Positions 1 through 7,811 of a stretch of 11,808 nucleotides of DNA are shown here, piece after piece. The first letter of the stretch is position 1. Each line of letters begins with the position of its first letter. The position numbers and the translations under genes were made by a program. This DNA comes from Deltaproteobacteria bacterium RIFCSPLOWO2_12_FULL_60_16 (GTDB lineage: Bacteria > Desulfobacterota > Binatia > UBA9968), in the NCBI GenBank assembly GCA_001798565.1, contig MGSR01000027.1, positions 1 through 11,808 of the forward strand. The letters are read 5' to 3'. The notes under the pieces are model-generated. The model did not search any database and was not told the DNA's origin. It saw only the letters and a list, made by a program, of their open reading frames with translations.

Positions 1-41
1 GGTCTATCGGCCGCAGCCGAGAGCGCGTTCCCCGAGGGAGC

Positions 42-62
42 TATTGCATCGATCTTGAGAGA
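42..62. repeat. Possible diverged partial copy of the right-flank hairpin arm
   Basis: This 21-base stretch matches 11721-11741 at 17 of 21 positions in the same orientation, sharing the core GCATCG and the run TGAGAGA. The 9-mer GGTCTATCG also occurs both at 1-9 and at 11717-11725. The rest of 1-110, beyond the 3' end of the minus-strand cluster, holds two small GC hairpins (63-73 and 71-84) and no supported gene or terminator with a T run. The similarity is short and could be chance. Confidence 0.25.
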
Positions 63-110
63 CGCCTTCGGCGGTGAGCGCCGCTCCAGGGATGGTGAGG
101 TTCCTCTCCC

Positions 111-743
111 CTACCTCCTGCGGTCCGCCTCCTCCAACAGCGGCTTTACTTGTTCCAGGATGCGCTCGGCCATGATCCGATAGCCCGCGCCGTTGGGGTG
201 GATGGAATCGCTTTTCAGCTTGGGATCGGAGAGTACCCCTTTGAGGACCTGCGGAATGTACAACGCCCCGTGTTTCCCCGCGATCTCCTCGTAGACCGGG
301 CTGTATTCGTCGGTGAAGAGGCCGAGCCTCAAGCCGACCAGCACCACCATCGCACCGCGCTCCTGAATGCGCCGGACTATCTCTTCGAGGTTTTTTCTGG
401 TCTCGGCGAGGGGCACCTGGCGCAGAAAATCGTTGCCGCCGAAAAGCACGATAACCAAACGGGGGTTGCGGGCCAGCACCTCCTGCTCCACGCGGGAAAG
501 AGCGTCCGCCGCGGTATCCCCGCGCCGCCCCGCGTTCACGATCGGAAGCTTGAGCTGCCGTTCCAGCAGCGACGGATAGTCCTCGCCGCTGCCGGCGCCC
601 ACCCCTTCGGTCAAACTGTCGCCGAAGCAGATCACCGTCTCACCGCGAGATTGAAGATTGCGGATGTCGCTGAAGCTCCCGCCGCGCTCGCAACCCGAGG
701 CCAGGAAGCCGGTTAGCAGGAGGGGCCCAAGGAACCGGATCAT
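111..743 (-). CDS. SGNH/GDSL-family esterase, TesA-like, probable lipoprotein
   Basis: A 210-residue secreted esterase/lysophospholipase-type hydrolase, close to the usual length of TesA-like arylesterases. The N terminus has a hydrophobic segment (about residues 3-16) ending in ASGC, a plausible lipobox with Cys18 as the lipidated residue. This suggests a membrane-anchored enzyme outside the cytoplasm. All SGNH blocks are visible: GDSLTEG with nucleophile Ser43, Gly72 in NAGRRGDT, FGGND with Asn104, and DSIHPN with catalytic Asp179 and His182. The ATG lies 12 nt after the ABC ATPase stop, so it is probably the last gene of that operon. No good ribosome binding site is visible and translational coupling is possible. 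Family assignment is secure. The natural substrate and the link to the importer are unknown. Confidence 0.9.
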   Translation of the reverse strand: MIRFLGPLLLTGFLASGCERGGSFSDIRNLQSRGETVICFGDSLTEGVGAGSGEDYPSLLERQLKLPIVNAGRRGDTAADALSRVEQEVLARNPRLVIVLFGGNDFLRQVPLAETRKNLEEIVRRIQERGAMVVLVGLRLGLFTDEYSPVYEEIAGKHGALYIPQVLKGVLSDPKLKSDSIHPNGAGYRIMAERILEQVKPLLEEADRRR

Positions 744-755
744 GGAAGCGGGCGA

Positions 756-1847
756 TCAGCTCTCCCCGACGATGACGCAGTGATCCGGATGCGCCAGGGC
801 GAAAACCTTCTGCCCCGTTTCGTAGCGCTGCGACGGGGGCGCGACGACGCGAAGCGCCATACGGTGGGCCGGAAGCTCGACCATATAGTCAAAGGCGTCG
901 CCGAAGTAGATGCGCCTCTGGATGACGCCGGGAAAGAGATTATAGCCGCTGCGCCGGCGCTGCTCGGCCTCGGCTTCGCTGCCTGACAGGGCGACGTTGT
1001 GTGGCCGGAGACAGAAAGAGACCGACTCCCCCTGAGCGTAGCGCTCCCTCGCGCTCACCTGCACGAGGATGCCTTCCCCAAGGTCCACCTTCCCTCCCTC
1101 CCGCCACTTCCCGCTGAGGATATTGGTCCTGCCGATAAACTCCGCCACGAAAGTGGTCTTGGGCCGCTCGAAGATCTCCTGCGGCGTGCCGACTTGAATG
1201 ACCTTTCCCAGGTGCATGACCGCGATCCGGTCGGAGGTCACCATCGCCTCCGCCTGATCGTGGGTGACGTAAATCGTGGTGATGCGAAACTCTTCGTGCA
1301 GGCGGCGGATCTCAAAGCGCATCTCCTCGCGCAGGTTGGCGTCGAGATTGCTGAGCGGCTCGTCGAGCAGCAAGATCTGCGGCTGCACCACCAGGGCGCG
1401 GGCCAGCGCCACTCTCTGCTGCTGGCCGCCCGACAGCTCCGCGGGATAACGATCCTTCAACGCGTCGAGATGGACCAGCCGCAGCAATTTTTCCACTCTT
1501 GTCCCGGGATCGTCGCCCGGGAGTTTCTTGAATTTCAGCCCGTAGGCGACATTCTGAAACACCGTCATGTGCGGCCACACCGCGTAGCTCTGGAAGATCA
1601 TCGACATGTTGCGGCGCTCCGGAGGGACCAGAACCGAGCGGGACGAAACTACCTGTTGGTTGACCCGGATCTCGCCCTCCTCCGGTTGCAAAAAGCCGGC
1701 GATCAGCCTCAGCGTGGTGGTTTTGCCGCAGCCCGAAGGACCGAGGAGGGAGACGAATTCCCCGTCGCCGATCTCCAGATGGAGATCATGCACGGCGGCC
1801 GCCTCGGCGAACCTCTTGGTCAATCCCTCCAGCGTGACCGTAGCCAT
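756..1847 (-). CDS. ABC transporter ATP-binding protein (Fe3+/spermidine/2-aminoethylphosphonate type, TOBE domain)
   Basis: A 363-residue cytoplasmic ATPase that powers the adjacent permease. It has all motifs of an active subunit: Walker A GPSGCGKTT at 36-44, Q-loop Gln86, signature LSGGQ at 138-142, Walker B ILLLDE at 158-163, D-loop SNLD at 166-169 and switch His196 in THDQ. The C-terminal region from about residue 235 is a TOBE-type regulatory domain, as in FbpC, PotA and PhnT relatives. The reading frame stays open upstream, but homology starts at MATVTLEGLTKRF. That ATG overlaps the last base of the permease stop (TAATG), a typical coupled start. Family is certain; the transported substrate is not. 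Confidence 0.95.
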   Translation of the reverse strand: MATVTLEGLTKRFAEAAAVHDLHLEIGDGEFVSLLGPSGCGKTTTLRLIAGFLQPEEGEIRVNQQVVSSRSVLVPPERRNMSMIFQSYAVWPHMTVFQNVAYGLKFKKLPGDDPGTRVEKLLRLVHLDALKDRYPAELSGGQQQRVALARALVVQPQILLLDEPLSNLDANLREEMRFEIRRLHEEFRITTIYVTHDQAEAMVTSDRIAVMHLGKVIQVGTPQEIFERPKTTFVAEFIGRTNILSGKWREGGKVDLGEGILVQVSARERYAQGESVSFCLRPHNVALSGSEAEAEQRRRSGYNLFPGVIQRRIYFGDAFDYMVELPAHRMALRVVAPPSQRYETGQKVFALAHPDHCVIVGES

Positions 1848-3559
1848 TATTCCCTCGTGGCCAGAACCTCTCTCTTCACCAGCCGCTGAACCGCGAGAAT
1901 GACCATGAAAGATACCAGCAATAACAGGATGCCGAGCACGGCGATCACCCCGATCTGCCCCTCCTCTTTGAGGTCGAAGATCACCACCGAGACGACCTTC
2001 GACTTGGGAGTAAAGAGCAGGATCGAGGCGCTGAGCTCCCGGATCACGCCGATGAAGATAAAACACCAGGTCGCGATCAGGCCGGTGCGGGCCAGCGGGG
2101 CGGTCACGTCCCTCAAGGCGCCCAGCCGGTTGGCCCCGAGGATGCGGCTCGCATCCTCAAGCTCCGGATGGATGCTCTTGAAAGTCGTCTCCGCCTGCGA
2201 GAAGCCGATCGGCATCTCCTTGGTGAGATAGGCGACGAACAAGATCCAGATCGTGCCGTACAAAACGATGGGCGGCCGGGCATAGGCCAGGAACAGGCCG
2301 ACCGCCAGAACGATTCCCGGCACGACCAACGGCGCCAGGGCGAAGAACGTGAGATAGCGCGCGCCCCAGAAAAGCTGGCGGTTGGTGATGTAGGCGATCA
2401 ATGCCGCGATGACCGTGCCCGCGCTGGCGGTCGCAATCCCGAGCTTGAAGGTATTGAGGATCGCGTCCTGGGTGTCGCCGTATTGAAAAAAGGCGAAGCT
2501 GAAGTTCTCGAGCGTGAAATTGTCCCAGGTGAGAGGCTGGGCCCAGGCCTTCGCCAGGGCCGCTTTCAGCAGAATCCAGTAGGGGAGAAAAACGGAAAGG
2601 GCAATAATCCCCAGCACCAGCAATAGAGCCGGGATGCGGAATATCCCGAGACGCAGCAGCCGGCGCTCCCCGCCCTTTCCGCCGACGGTGCTGTAGCCGC
2701 GCCGTCCCAGGATCTTCTTCTGCAGGGCGATCAGCAGCATGGTCGCCAGCAGCAGTGGAACGGAAAAGGCCGCCGCGAGATCCAGGCGGGGTGGGTACTG
2801 AAAGAGCGCCCAAATCTGGGTGGTGATCGTGTGCAGGCTCGCCGGCAGGCCGAGGATGGCCGGCGCCCCGAACAGCGAGAGCGAGTGCAGAAAGGCCAGG
2901 ATGAATCCTCCCAGCAGGGCCGGGGCCGCAAGCGGCAAGGTCACGGTCAAGGCCACCCGCAGCTTGTTCGCCCCCAGGATGTTCGCCGCGTCTTCGAGAT
3001 CCGAGGAGATCAGCTCGCAGACGTTGGCGATCATGGAGAAGACGTAGGGAAAGCTGTACAGGGCCATCACGAAAATGAGCCCTTCCATGCTGAAGATGTT
3101 GAAGAGGGCCTCCTCCGAGCCCGTGAGGGAGCGGTAGATCTTGTTGAGCAGACCGGCGTTCGGGCCGGCCAGGAGCGTCCAGGCGAAGGCCCCGAGAAAA
3201 GGAGGAGTGACGAAGGAGGCCATGACCAGGGCGCGGATCGTTCGCTTCAGCGGCAGATCGGTCCGGGTCACCAGCCAGGCCAGCAGGGAGCCGATCACGA
3301 CCGCGATCCCGCCCACCCAGAAGGAGATAATCAGGGTGTTCCAGATAGCCTTGAGATAGGCCTTCTCGGTGAAGACCTGGGCATAGCCGCTTGCGCTCCA
3401 GCCCGCTTCCGTTTGCAGGCTGGCAACAAAGATCCAGCCCAGCGGCAGGAGCATCAAGAAGACCAGAAACAGCGAGGCGCCGATCCAGACCGGAAGCGTT
3501 CGGTCCAGATTTCTGATGCCCTGCCAGCCTGATACTCTCAGTCGCCCTACCGCTTCCAC
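1847..3559 (-). CDS. ABC transporter permease, fused two-domain (FbpB/SfuB/ThiP-like)
   Basis: A 570-residue inner-membrane protein with two binding-protein-dependent permease domains in tandem, about six membrane segments each (roughly residues 23-285 and 305-565). Each half has an EAA loop for docking the ATPase: LEDAANILGANKL at about 188-200 and LEDASRILGANRLG at about 467-480. A single fused chain serves as both halves of the channel, as in the FbpB/SfuB iron permeases and ThiP. The start is a GTG at 3559; no ATG lies near the beginning of the homology. It begins 30 nt after the binding-protein stop and its TAA overlaps the ATPase ATG. Permease family is secure; substrate is open (Fe3+, thiamine, aminoethylphosphonate or an organic anion). 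Confidence 0.93.
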   Translation of the reverse strand: MEAVGRLRVSGWQGIRNLDRTLPVWIGASLFLVFLMLLPLGWIFVASLQTEAGWSASGYAQVFTEKAYLKAIWNTLIISFWVGGIAVVIGSLLAWLVTRTDLPLKRTIRALVMASFVTPPFLGAFAWTLLAGPNAGLLNKIYRSLTGSEEALFNIFSMEGLIFVMALYSFPYVFSMIANVCELISSDLEDAANILGANKLRVALTVTLPLAAPALLGGFILAFLHSLSLFGAPAILGLPASLHTITTQIWALFQYPPRLDLAAAFSVPLLLATMLLIALQKKILGRRGYSTVGGKGGERRLLRLGIFRIPALLLVLGIIALSVFLPYWILLKAALAKAWAQPLTWDNFTLENFSFAFFQYGDTQDAILNTFKLGIATASAGTVIAALIAYITNRQLFWGARYLTFFALAPLVVPGIVLAVGLFLAYARPPIVLYGTIWILFVAYLTKEMPIGFSQAETTFKSIHPELEDASRILGANRLGALRDVTAPLARTGLIATWCFIFIGVIRELSASILLFTPKSKVVSVVIFDLKEEGQIGVIAVLGILLLLVSFMVILAVQRLVKREVLATRE

Positions 3560-3589
3560 GCCGGATTTCCGCCGCCTGCCGCTCCCGCC

Positions 3590-4618
3590 CTAGGCGCCGA
3601 AGAACTCAACGAATTTTTTCTTGATCTCGGCGTTTTTCTTTTCTAACTCCGCTGGATCCGCGGCTAAAAGCTTAAGATCCTTAAGCTGGGGCTTATCCTT
3701 GGGATACGTCACCTGAGGATGCCCTGTGTACAGCCCTTGTTGATCGGCTAACATCTGCTGCGCCTCTTTGCTAAAGATAAAATCGGTAAACAGCTTGGAG
3801 GCATTCGGGTGCGGCGCATCCTTGGCTATCGCTGTCGGCGAAACAATAAGCGGGACCCCCTCCTTAGGATAGATGATCTTTATAGGGTTCCCCTGCTTCA
3901 TAGTCTTATAATAAAAATACTCGGCGCCATTGGCCCCAACGGCTCGTTCCCCTGATGCGATCACACCAGCCGGATCGTTCGCTGACTGGACCACATGCAG
4001 TTTGTTCTTCGCCAATTCCTTAAAGTAATCCCAGCCGTGCAAGTTCAGCAGCGCCAGCACATGGGTCATAATGATGCCGCTATATCCGGGATGTGCCGTG
4101 ACCATCTTCCCTCTCCACTTGGCATTCAAAATCTCCTTCCACGTCTTTGGCGCATCCTTTTCAGAAACGATCTTGGGATTGTAAGCAAGGACGGAGAGGG
4201 TGGCCCGCATGCCGTAGTAAAACCCTTCCTTGTCCTTGAAACCTTCGGGAAAGCTTTCCAATCCCTGAGGGACATATTTCATGAGCAGCCCTTTACCTTT
4301 TAGGAGAACAAAATGACCGCCGTCCGAGGTATGGATAATATCGGCATTCTTGATTCCCGCCGACACCTCCTGCATCACTCTTTGCAGAACCCTCTGCGAC
4401 CCCGAACGGTGGACCTCAACTTCGATCCCCTTATACTTGTTCATAAAAAGGTGCGCCAACGCGGTCGATGACGGGAGAGCGAGTGAGGTATACCAAGCTA
4501 CCTTCCCCTCCCTTTTTGCCGCTGCGACGAGGGCCGCGTCCTGGGCGGAGGCGACGGAACCCCAGGCGACAAGCGCCAGCACGGCCAGGTGTCTAAAAAT
4601 GCCAAATCTCTTTTCCAT
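3590..4618 (-). CDS. ABC transporter periplasmic substrate-binding protein (FbpA/AfuA-like family 1)
   Basis: A 342-residue extracytoplasmic solute-binding protein. The start at 4618 is chosen because it gives a classical signal peptide (MEKRF, hydrophobic core about 8-20, SVASA|QD cleavage after residue 25) and follows a GGGGGA ribosome binding site; the frame is open further upstream to about 4696. The mature part begins with LVAAAKREGKVAWYTSL, typical of the FbpA/AfuA/PhnS group. A tyrosine cluster YFYYK at 234-238 lies where FbpA-type proteins carry iron-ligand tyrosines, but ferric binding cannot be claimed from this alone. It lies 81 nt after the PrpD-like gene and 30 nt before the permease. 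Its GC content is visibly lower (about 48% in a sampled stretch) than its neighbours. Confidence 0.92.
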   Translation of the reverse strand: MEKRFGIFRHLAVLALVAWGSVASAQDAALVAAAKREGKVAWYTSLALPSSTALAHLFMNKYKGIEVEVHRSGSQRVLQRVMQEVSAGIKNADIIHTSDGGHFVLLKGKGLLMKYVPQGLESFPEGFKDKEGFYYGMRATLSVLAYNPKIVSEKDAPKTWKEILNAKWRGKMVTAHPGYSGIIMTHVLALLNLHGWDYFKELAKNKLHVVQSANDPAGVIASGERAVGANGAEYFYYKTMKQGNPIKIIYPKEGVPLIVSPTAIAKDAPHPNASKLFTDFIFSKEAQQMLADQQGLYTGHPQVTYPKDKPQLKDLKLLAADPAELEKKNAEIKKKFVEFFGA

Positions 4619-4699
4619 TATGTTTCCCCCTTTCCTTGGCGTGGTCATCCAAACAACGCCGTATGCCCCTTTATCACTACCCTGCCTCGCCTGCAATAC

Positions 4700-6070
4700 T
4701 CAATATAAGAGTTTTGCCAGTTCTCTAACGGACCTGAGCCTCTCCAACTTCCGCACGGCAGAGACGATCTTTTCAACTTTTCTTTCAGGCAAGGCAAACC
4801 CGGCATTGGCGCGAAACTTTGCTTCGATCTCCTCGGGCGGAAGCGGAGATTCCAGCCCGCCCCTCGGGTGGGGCTGGCTTTCCTCCCGTACTGTCCCGTC
4901 CTTGAGCCGGATGCGCACATGACCCGAGAAATGGCGCGGATAGTCGATCGTGGGGTCCAGCTGGTACCGTACCTTCTCAGCCACAGCCAGAACCTCCAAA
5001 TCCCGGATCGCCTTATCCGAGAACTCTTCAAGACCGGCCTTGCCCCGCACCAGCATGACGGCGATGCTGTAGGGCAGGCTGAACTTCGCCCCATAGGAGC
5101 TCGAAGGTTTTTGCTTCTCCTGAATAGGCTCCCAGAGGCGGTGCACCGTTCCTTCGGCCACCCGGCAGGTGATCTCCTCTATCTGCTCCGGCCGGAAGGA
5201 ATATTTTTCTCTCAGCTTGAGCGCGCAGTCCATGTAGGGATGAGAGATCGAGCCGCAGGGATAGGACTTGAAGGCGAGCCGGGGAATCTCCCAGCTCTTG
5301 CCGAGCTCGGCCAGTCTGTCGAGATTAGCGCCTTCCTCGCCGGCGCCGAAGGCGCGATAAAAACCATGGCGCCCTTCGAACACGGAGGCGGGGCCGCGAA
5401 AGCCGCGCCGGGCCAGGAGCACGGCGATAATCCCGCCGTGAGCCGACCAGCCCGGATGGAGTCTCTTGGTCCAGCTCCCGTCCGCCAGATATTCGATGAT
5501 TCCGGAGCTCTGGCTGCCGCAGATGCCGAAGGCGTCCGTCCACCGAGACGATTCGAGCTTATAGAGCTTGCCGGCGGCCGCCGCCGCGCCGAAAGTGGCG
5601 CACAGGGCGGTAGGGTGAAAGCCCCGCGCGTGGAACTTTCCGGGGGCCACCAGTCCCACCTTGCACATCACCTCCATCCCGGCCACCGCCGCCTCCAACA
5701 CCCTCTTCCCGCTGGCGCCGAGCGCCTCGCCCACCGCCAGCGCCGTGATGACCCCGCAACAGCCGGTGTGGACGATCGCCCCTTCCAAGGTGTCGTCGTA
5801 GTCCAGGCCATGGGCGAGGGTGCCGTTGGCCAGCACGGCATTGGCAGCGGCTGCCTTGCGCCGCGTGCCGATCAGCCGGCTCTCCCGAGCGCCGCCAAGG
5901 TCGGAGGCCACGTCGAGCGCCATCCGCCCGAACTCCATCGTCGAAGAGACCAGAGCGATCCCCAGGGTGTCGAGAACCACCAGCTTCGCCTTGTCCACCG
6001 CCCCGGGAGGGACTTCTTCAAGGCGCAGGCCCCGCACAAAGGCTCCTACCTTTTCCGAATACCGCTCCAC
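4700..6070 (-). CDS. MmgE/PrpD family protein (copy 1, downstream)
   Basis: A 456-residue cytoplasmic protein of the MmgE/PrpD fold, which includes 2-methylcitrate dehydratase and cis-aconitate decarboxylase. Visible family motifs are HGLDYDDT at 87-94, GFHPTA at 150-155, RLHPGWSAHGG at 203-213 and SYPCGSISHP at about 269-278. No ATG lies near the homology start. A GTG at 6070, preceded by GGGAG with a 6-nt spacer, gives MERYSEKVGAFVRGLRLEEVPP, which fits the family N terminus. The start lies inside the end of the upstream paralogue (25-nt overlap), implying coupled translation. Many family members have unknown substrates, so methylcitrate dehydration should not be assumed; no prpB or prpC is present. 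Confidence 0.88.
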   Translation of the reverse strand: MERYSEKVGAFVRGLRLEEVPPGAVDKAKLVVLDTLGIALVSSTMEFGRMALDVASDLGGARESRLIGTRRKAAAANAVLANGTLAHGLDYDDTLEGAIVHTGCCGVITALAVGEALGASGKRVLEAAVAGMEVMCKVGLVAPGKFHARGFHPTALCATFGAAAAAGKLYKLESSRWTDAFGICGSQSSGIIEYLADGSWTKRLHPGWSAHGGIIAVLLARRGFRGPASVFEGRHGFYRAFGAGEEGANLDRLAELGKSWEIPRLAFKSYPCGSISHPYMDCALKLREKYSFRPEQIEEITCRVAEGTVHRLWEPIQEKQKPSSSYGAKFSLPYSIAVMLVRGKAGLEEFSDKAIRDLEVLAVAEKVRYQLDPTIDYPRHFSGHVRIRLKDGTVREESQPHPRGGLESPLPPEEIEAKFRANAGFALPERKVEKIVSAVRKLERLRSVRELAKLLY

Positions 6071-7515
6071 CTTTTGCTCCCGGGGCGCTTCCGCTTCGCC
6101 CTTCTCTTCAGCTTCGCCATGGCGCCCGTTGACTTTCCCGCGGAAAGCGCTCGAACCAGCGGCAGGATGCTTCTCTGCCGGTCCAGGTTGGCCACCAGCT
6201 CGACAGCCGCCTCCGTGTTGCCGCGGGAAAGAACCAGACTGGCGCAATCGCGGAATTTCTCGCCGATCTCGGCCCAGCTCATGGGCTTGAGCGGATGGCC
6301 GCGCGCGACGTCCGCCCTCCCCTCGATGGACTTCCCGTCCTTCAGCTTGATGCGGACACGCGAGCGCACCTGATCGTATCCCAAGGCCTCGAGCTCCTGA
6401 TCCACGTAAAGCGTGACCCGCTTCATCAGCTCCACCACCTTGGGGTCGCGGACCTTTCTGTCCGTGAACTGGGCGATGCCCGCCTTGCGCTCCAAGACGC
6501 CTATCGCCATGCAGAACGGGATACTGAATTTTCCCTCGAGGGCGGTCTTGGGCATGGGATAGATCAAAGCGTTGGGAACGTTGGAATTGGTCCCCACTTC
6601 GATGGATTCGATCTGCTCCGCATGGAGGTTGTGCGTCTTGACCAGATCCAGAATACAATCCTGCGCCGGATGGGAGAGCGAGCCGGACGGATAGGGCTTG
6701 ATGGAAATCCCGGGATCCTGCATGAAGTAGGGCTTGCCCAGCCGGCCGCTGATTTTCTTCTCGTCGTAGCCGCCGGCCATCGCGTTGAAAAATCCCCTTT
6801 TGGCCTCGAGGATGTTGTGGGCCGAGGTAAAGCCCTTCTCGGCCAATAGCGCGGCGGTCACCCCGTTCTGCGCGGCCCGTCCGGCATGCAAAGGTTTGGT
6901 CATGGTCCCGAAGTTCTCGCGCAGCCCGGACGACATGCTGGCGGCGATCCCCAGGGCGCGGGCGCAGGCTTCCTCTCTCAGGTTCAAGATCGTACCCACC
7001 GCCGCGGCCGCCCCCAGACCCGCGATGGTCGCCGTCGAGTGAAATCCGGATTGGTAGTGGCGCGGGTTGATGGCGTCCGCGATGCGACACTCTACCTCCA
7101 CTCCCAGGATATAAGCCAAAAGAAATTCCTGGCCGGAAATCTTTTCCCCCTCCCCCACGGCTAAGATCGCCGAAAGCACCGGCACCGTGGGGTGGGTGAG
7201 CAATCCGTAGACCGCCTCCTTGGAGGTGGAGAGCTGAGTGTCGTCGTAATCCATGGCATGGCCGGCCGCGCCGTTGGCCAGAGCGGCCATCATCGACGGG
7301 ACCATGGTTCCCGTCCCCACGACCGTCGCCTCCTTCTTACCGCCGGATTGGCGGATCAACCCTTGCAGGATGCGAGAGCCTTTTTCCGTGCAGCCGGCCA
7401 GGGTGACACCCAGCCCGTCCAGGATAAAGCCCTGCGCCAGGCGGATGACCTCCGGGGGGATATCCCGGTAACGCGTTTCGACAACAAAATTGACAACTTC
7501 TTGCGTTAGTCCCAT
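6046..7515 (-). CDS. MmgE/PrpD family protein (copy 2, first gene of the minus-strand cluster)
   Basis: A 489-residue paralogue of the next gene, with HAMDYDDT at 86-93, GFHSTA at 157-162, KPLHAGRAAQNG and IKPYPSGSLSHPAQD. The start MGLTQEV is chosen because AAGGAGA at 7521-7527 gives a good ribosome binding site; the frame continues upstream without family similarity. The last 22 or so residues (KLKRRAKRKRPGSKRWSGIRKR) are very basic and unlike the family; they partly overlap the start of the next gene. The reaction is probably dehydration, decarboxylation or isomerisation of a di- or tricarboxylate-like compound, inferred from the family only. Two paralogues side by side may be successive steps, different stereospecificity, or a heteromer. 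Confidence 0.9.
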   Translation of the reverse strand: MGLTQEVVNFVVETRYRDIPPEVIRLAQGFILDGLGVTLAGCTEKGSRILQGLIRQSGGKKEATVVGTGTMVPSMMAALANGAAGHAMDYDDTQLSTSKEAVYGLLTHPTVPVLSAILAVGEGEKISGQEFLLAYILGVEVECRIADAINPRHYQSGFHSTATIAGLGAAAAVGTILNLREEACARALGIAASMSSGLRENFGTMTKPLHAGRAAQNGVTAALLAEKGFTSAHNILEAKRGFFNAMAGGYDEKKISGRLGKPYFMQDPGISIKPYPSGSLSHPAQDCILDLVKTHNLHAEQIESIEVGTNSNVPNALIYPMPKTALEGKFSIPFCMAIGVLERKAGIAQFTDRKVRDPKVVELMKRVTLYVDQELEALGYDQVRSRVRIKLKDGKSIEGRADVARGHPLKPMSWAEIGEKFRDCASLVLSRGNTEAAVELVANLDRQRSILPLVRALSAGKSTGAMAKLKRRAKRKRPGSKRWSGIRKR

Positions 7516-7638
7516 CGTGTTCTCCTTAGGAAGGCACTCGGTGAATATGGAGCAAAGAGCGATAGCATTATTGATCGCCTTTTTCCAGCCCGGCTCGCTA
7601 TCGAAAAACCTGCCTCCTCGCGCAACGAGGAGCGGCCC
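7516..7638. other. Divergent intergenic region, minus-strand leader part
   Basis: This holds the leader of the minus-strand cluster: the ribosome binding site at 7521-7527 and a perfect 7-bp hairpin CTCCTCG/CGAGGAG at 7614-7632 (loop CGCAA). Read on the minus strand, that hairpin is followed five bases later by five Ts, a weak terminator- or attenuator-like arrangement. I see no convincing -35/-10 pair or operator for the minus-strand genes here, and no gene. Confidence 0.4.
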
Positions 7639-7667
7639 TTGACACACCCTCCGGACTACGTTAACCT
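7639..7667 (+). promoter_or_regulatory. Putative sigma-70-type promoter for the riboswitch operon
   Basis: A perfect -35 box TTGACA at 7639-7644, a 17-nt spacer and a weak -10 TAACCT at 7662-7667. Transcription from here would start at about 7674, just ahead of the riboswitch P1 helix. The -10 matches consensus at only three of six positions, so the exact start is uncertain, but position and -35 are as expected. Confidence 0.45.
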
Positions 7668-7687
7668 CGCTGCTTAATAAGTCTGGA

Positions 7688-7805
7688 CACCTTATCCAGA
7701 GTGGTGGAGGGATTGGCCCTTCGAAGCCACAGCAACCGGTCCCATCGTTAAGGTGGGGTGCTGGTGCTAATTCCCACCTCGCCTAGGGCGGGGGAAGATA
7801 AGGTG
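7688..7805 (+). promoter_or_regulatory. SAM-I (S-box) riboswitch aptamer
   Basis: The sequence follows the SAM-I consensus closely: CTTATCCAGAGTGGTGGAGGGA, then TTGGCCC, GAAGCC, GCAACC, AAGGTG, GGTGCTAATTCC and the closing GATAAG. P1 is a perfect 9-bp helix, 7688-7696 (CACCTTATC) with 7797-7805 (GATAAGGTG). The antiterminator GATAAGG..GAGGT at 7797-7809 pairs with ACCTC..CTTATC at 7814-7826, competing with both P1 and the terminator. High SAM should stabilise P1, free the terminator and switch the plus-strand operon off. It is placed in front of a thiocarboxylate sulfur-transfer operon instead of classical met genes. Confidence 0.96.
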
Positions 7806-7811
7806 AGGTGC

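Noticed and set aside
1..183. Open frame 1 running from the window edge to TAG at 181-183 on the plus strand
   Set aside because: No recognisable motif, and it overlaps the esterase gene antisense; a stop-free stretch of 60 codons is not unusual at this GC content.
999..1889. Long open frame (296 codons) on the plus strand
   Set aside because: It is antisense to the ABC ATPase, which has all catalytic motifs; high GC content opens antisense frames. No recognisable domain in its translation.
1848..2066. Longer N terminus for the ABC ATPase
   Set aside because: The extra 73 residues overlap the permease in another frame and have no family similarity; the TAATG junction supports the short form.
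3590..4618. Calling the importer a ferric iron system (fbpABC)
   Set aside because: The permease and ATPase fit, and a Tyr cluster is present, but the same family covers phosphonate, thiamine and organic-anion binders and no iron-regulatory box is visible.
4868..6373. 501-codon open frame on the plus strand
   Set aside because: It runs antisense across both PrpD-like genes, with low-complexity Arg/Gly/His-rich translation and no family features.
6071..7090. Upstream in-frame extension of the downstream PrpD-like gene (a 796-residue reading)
   Set aside because: The extra 340 codons are antisense-like noise in a second frame of the paralogue; family similarity begins just after GTG 6070.
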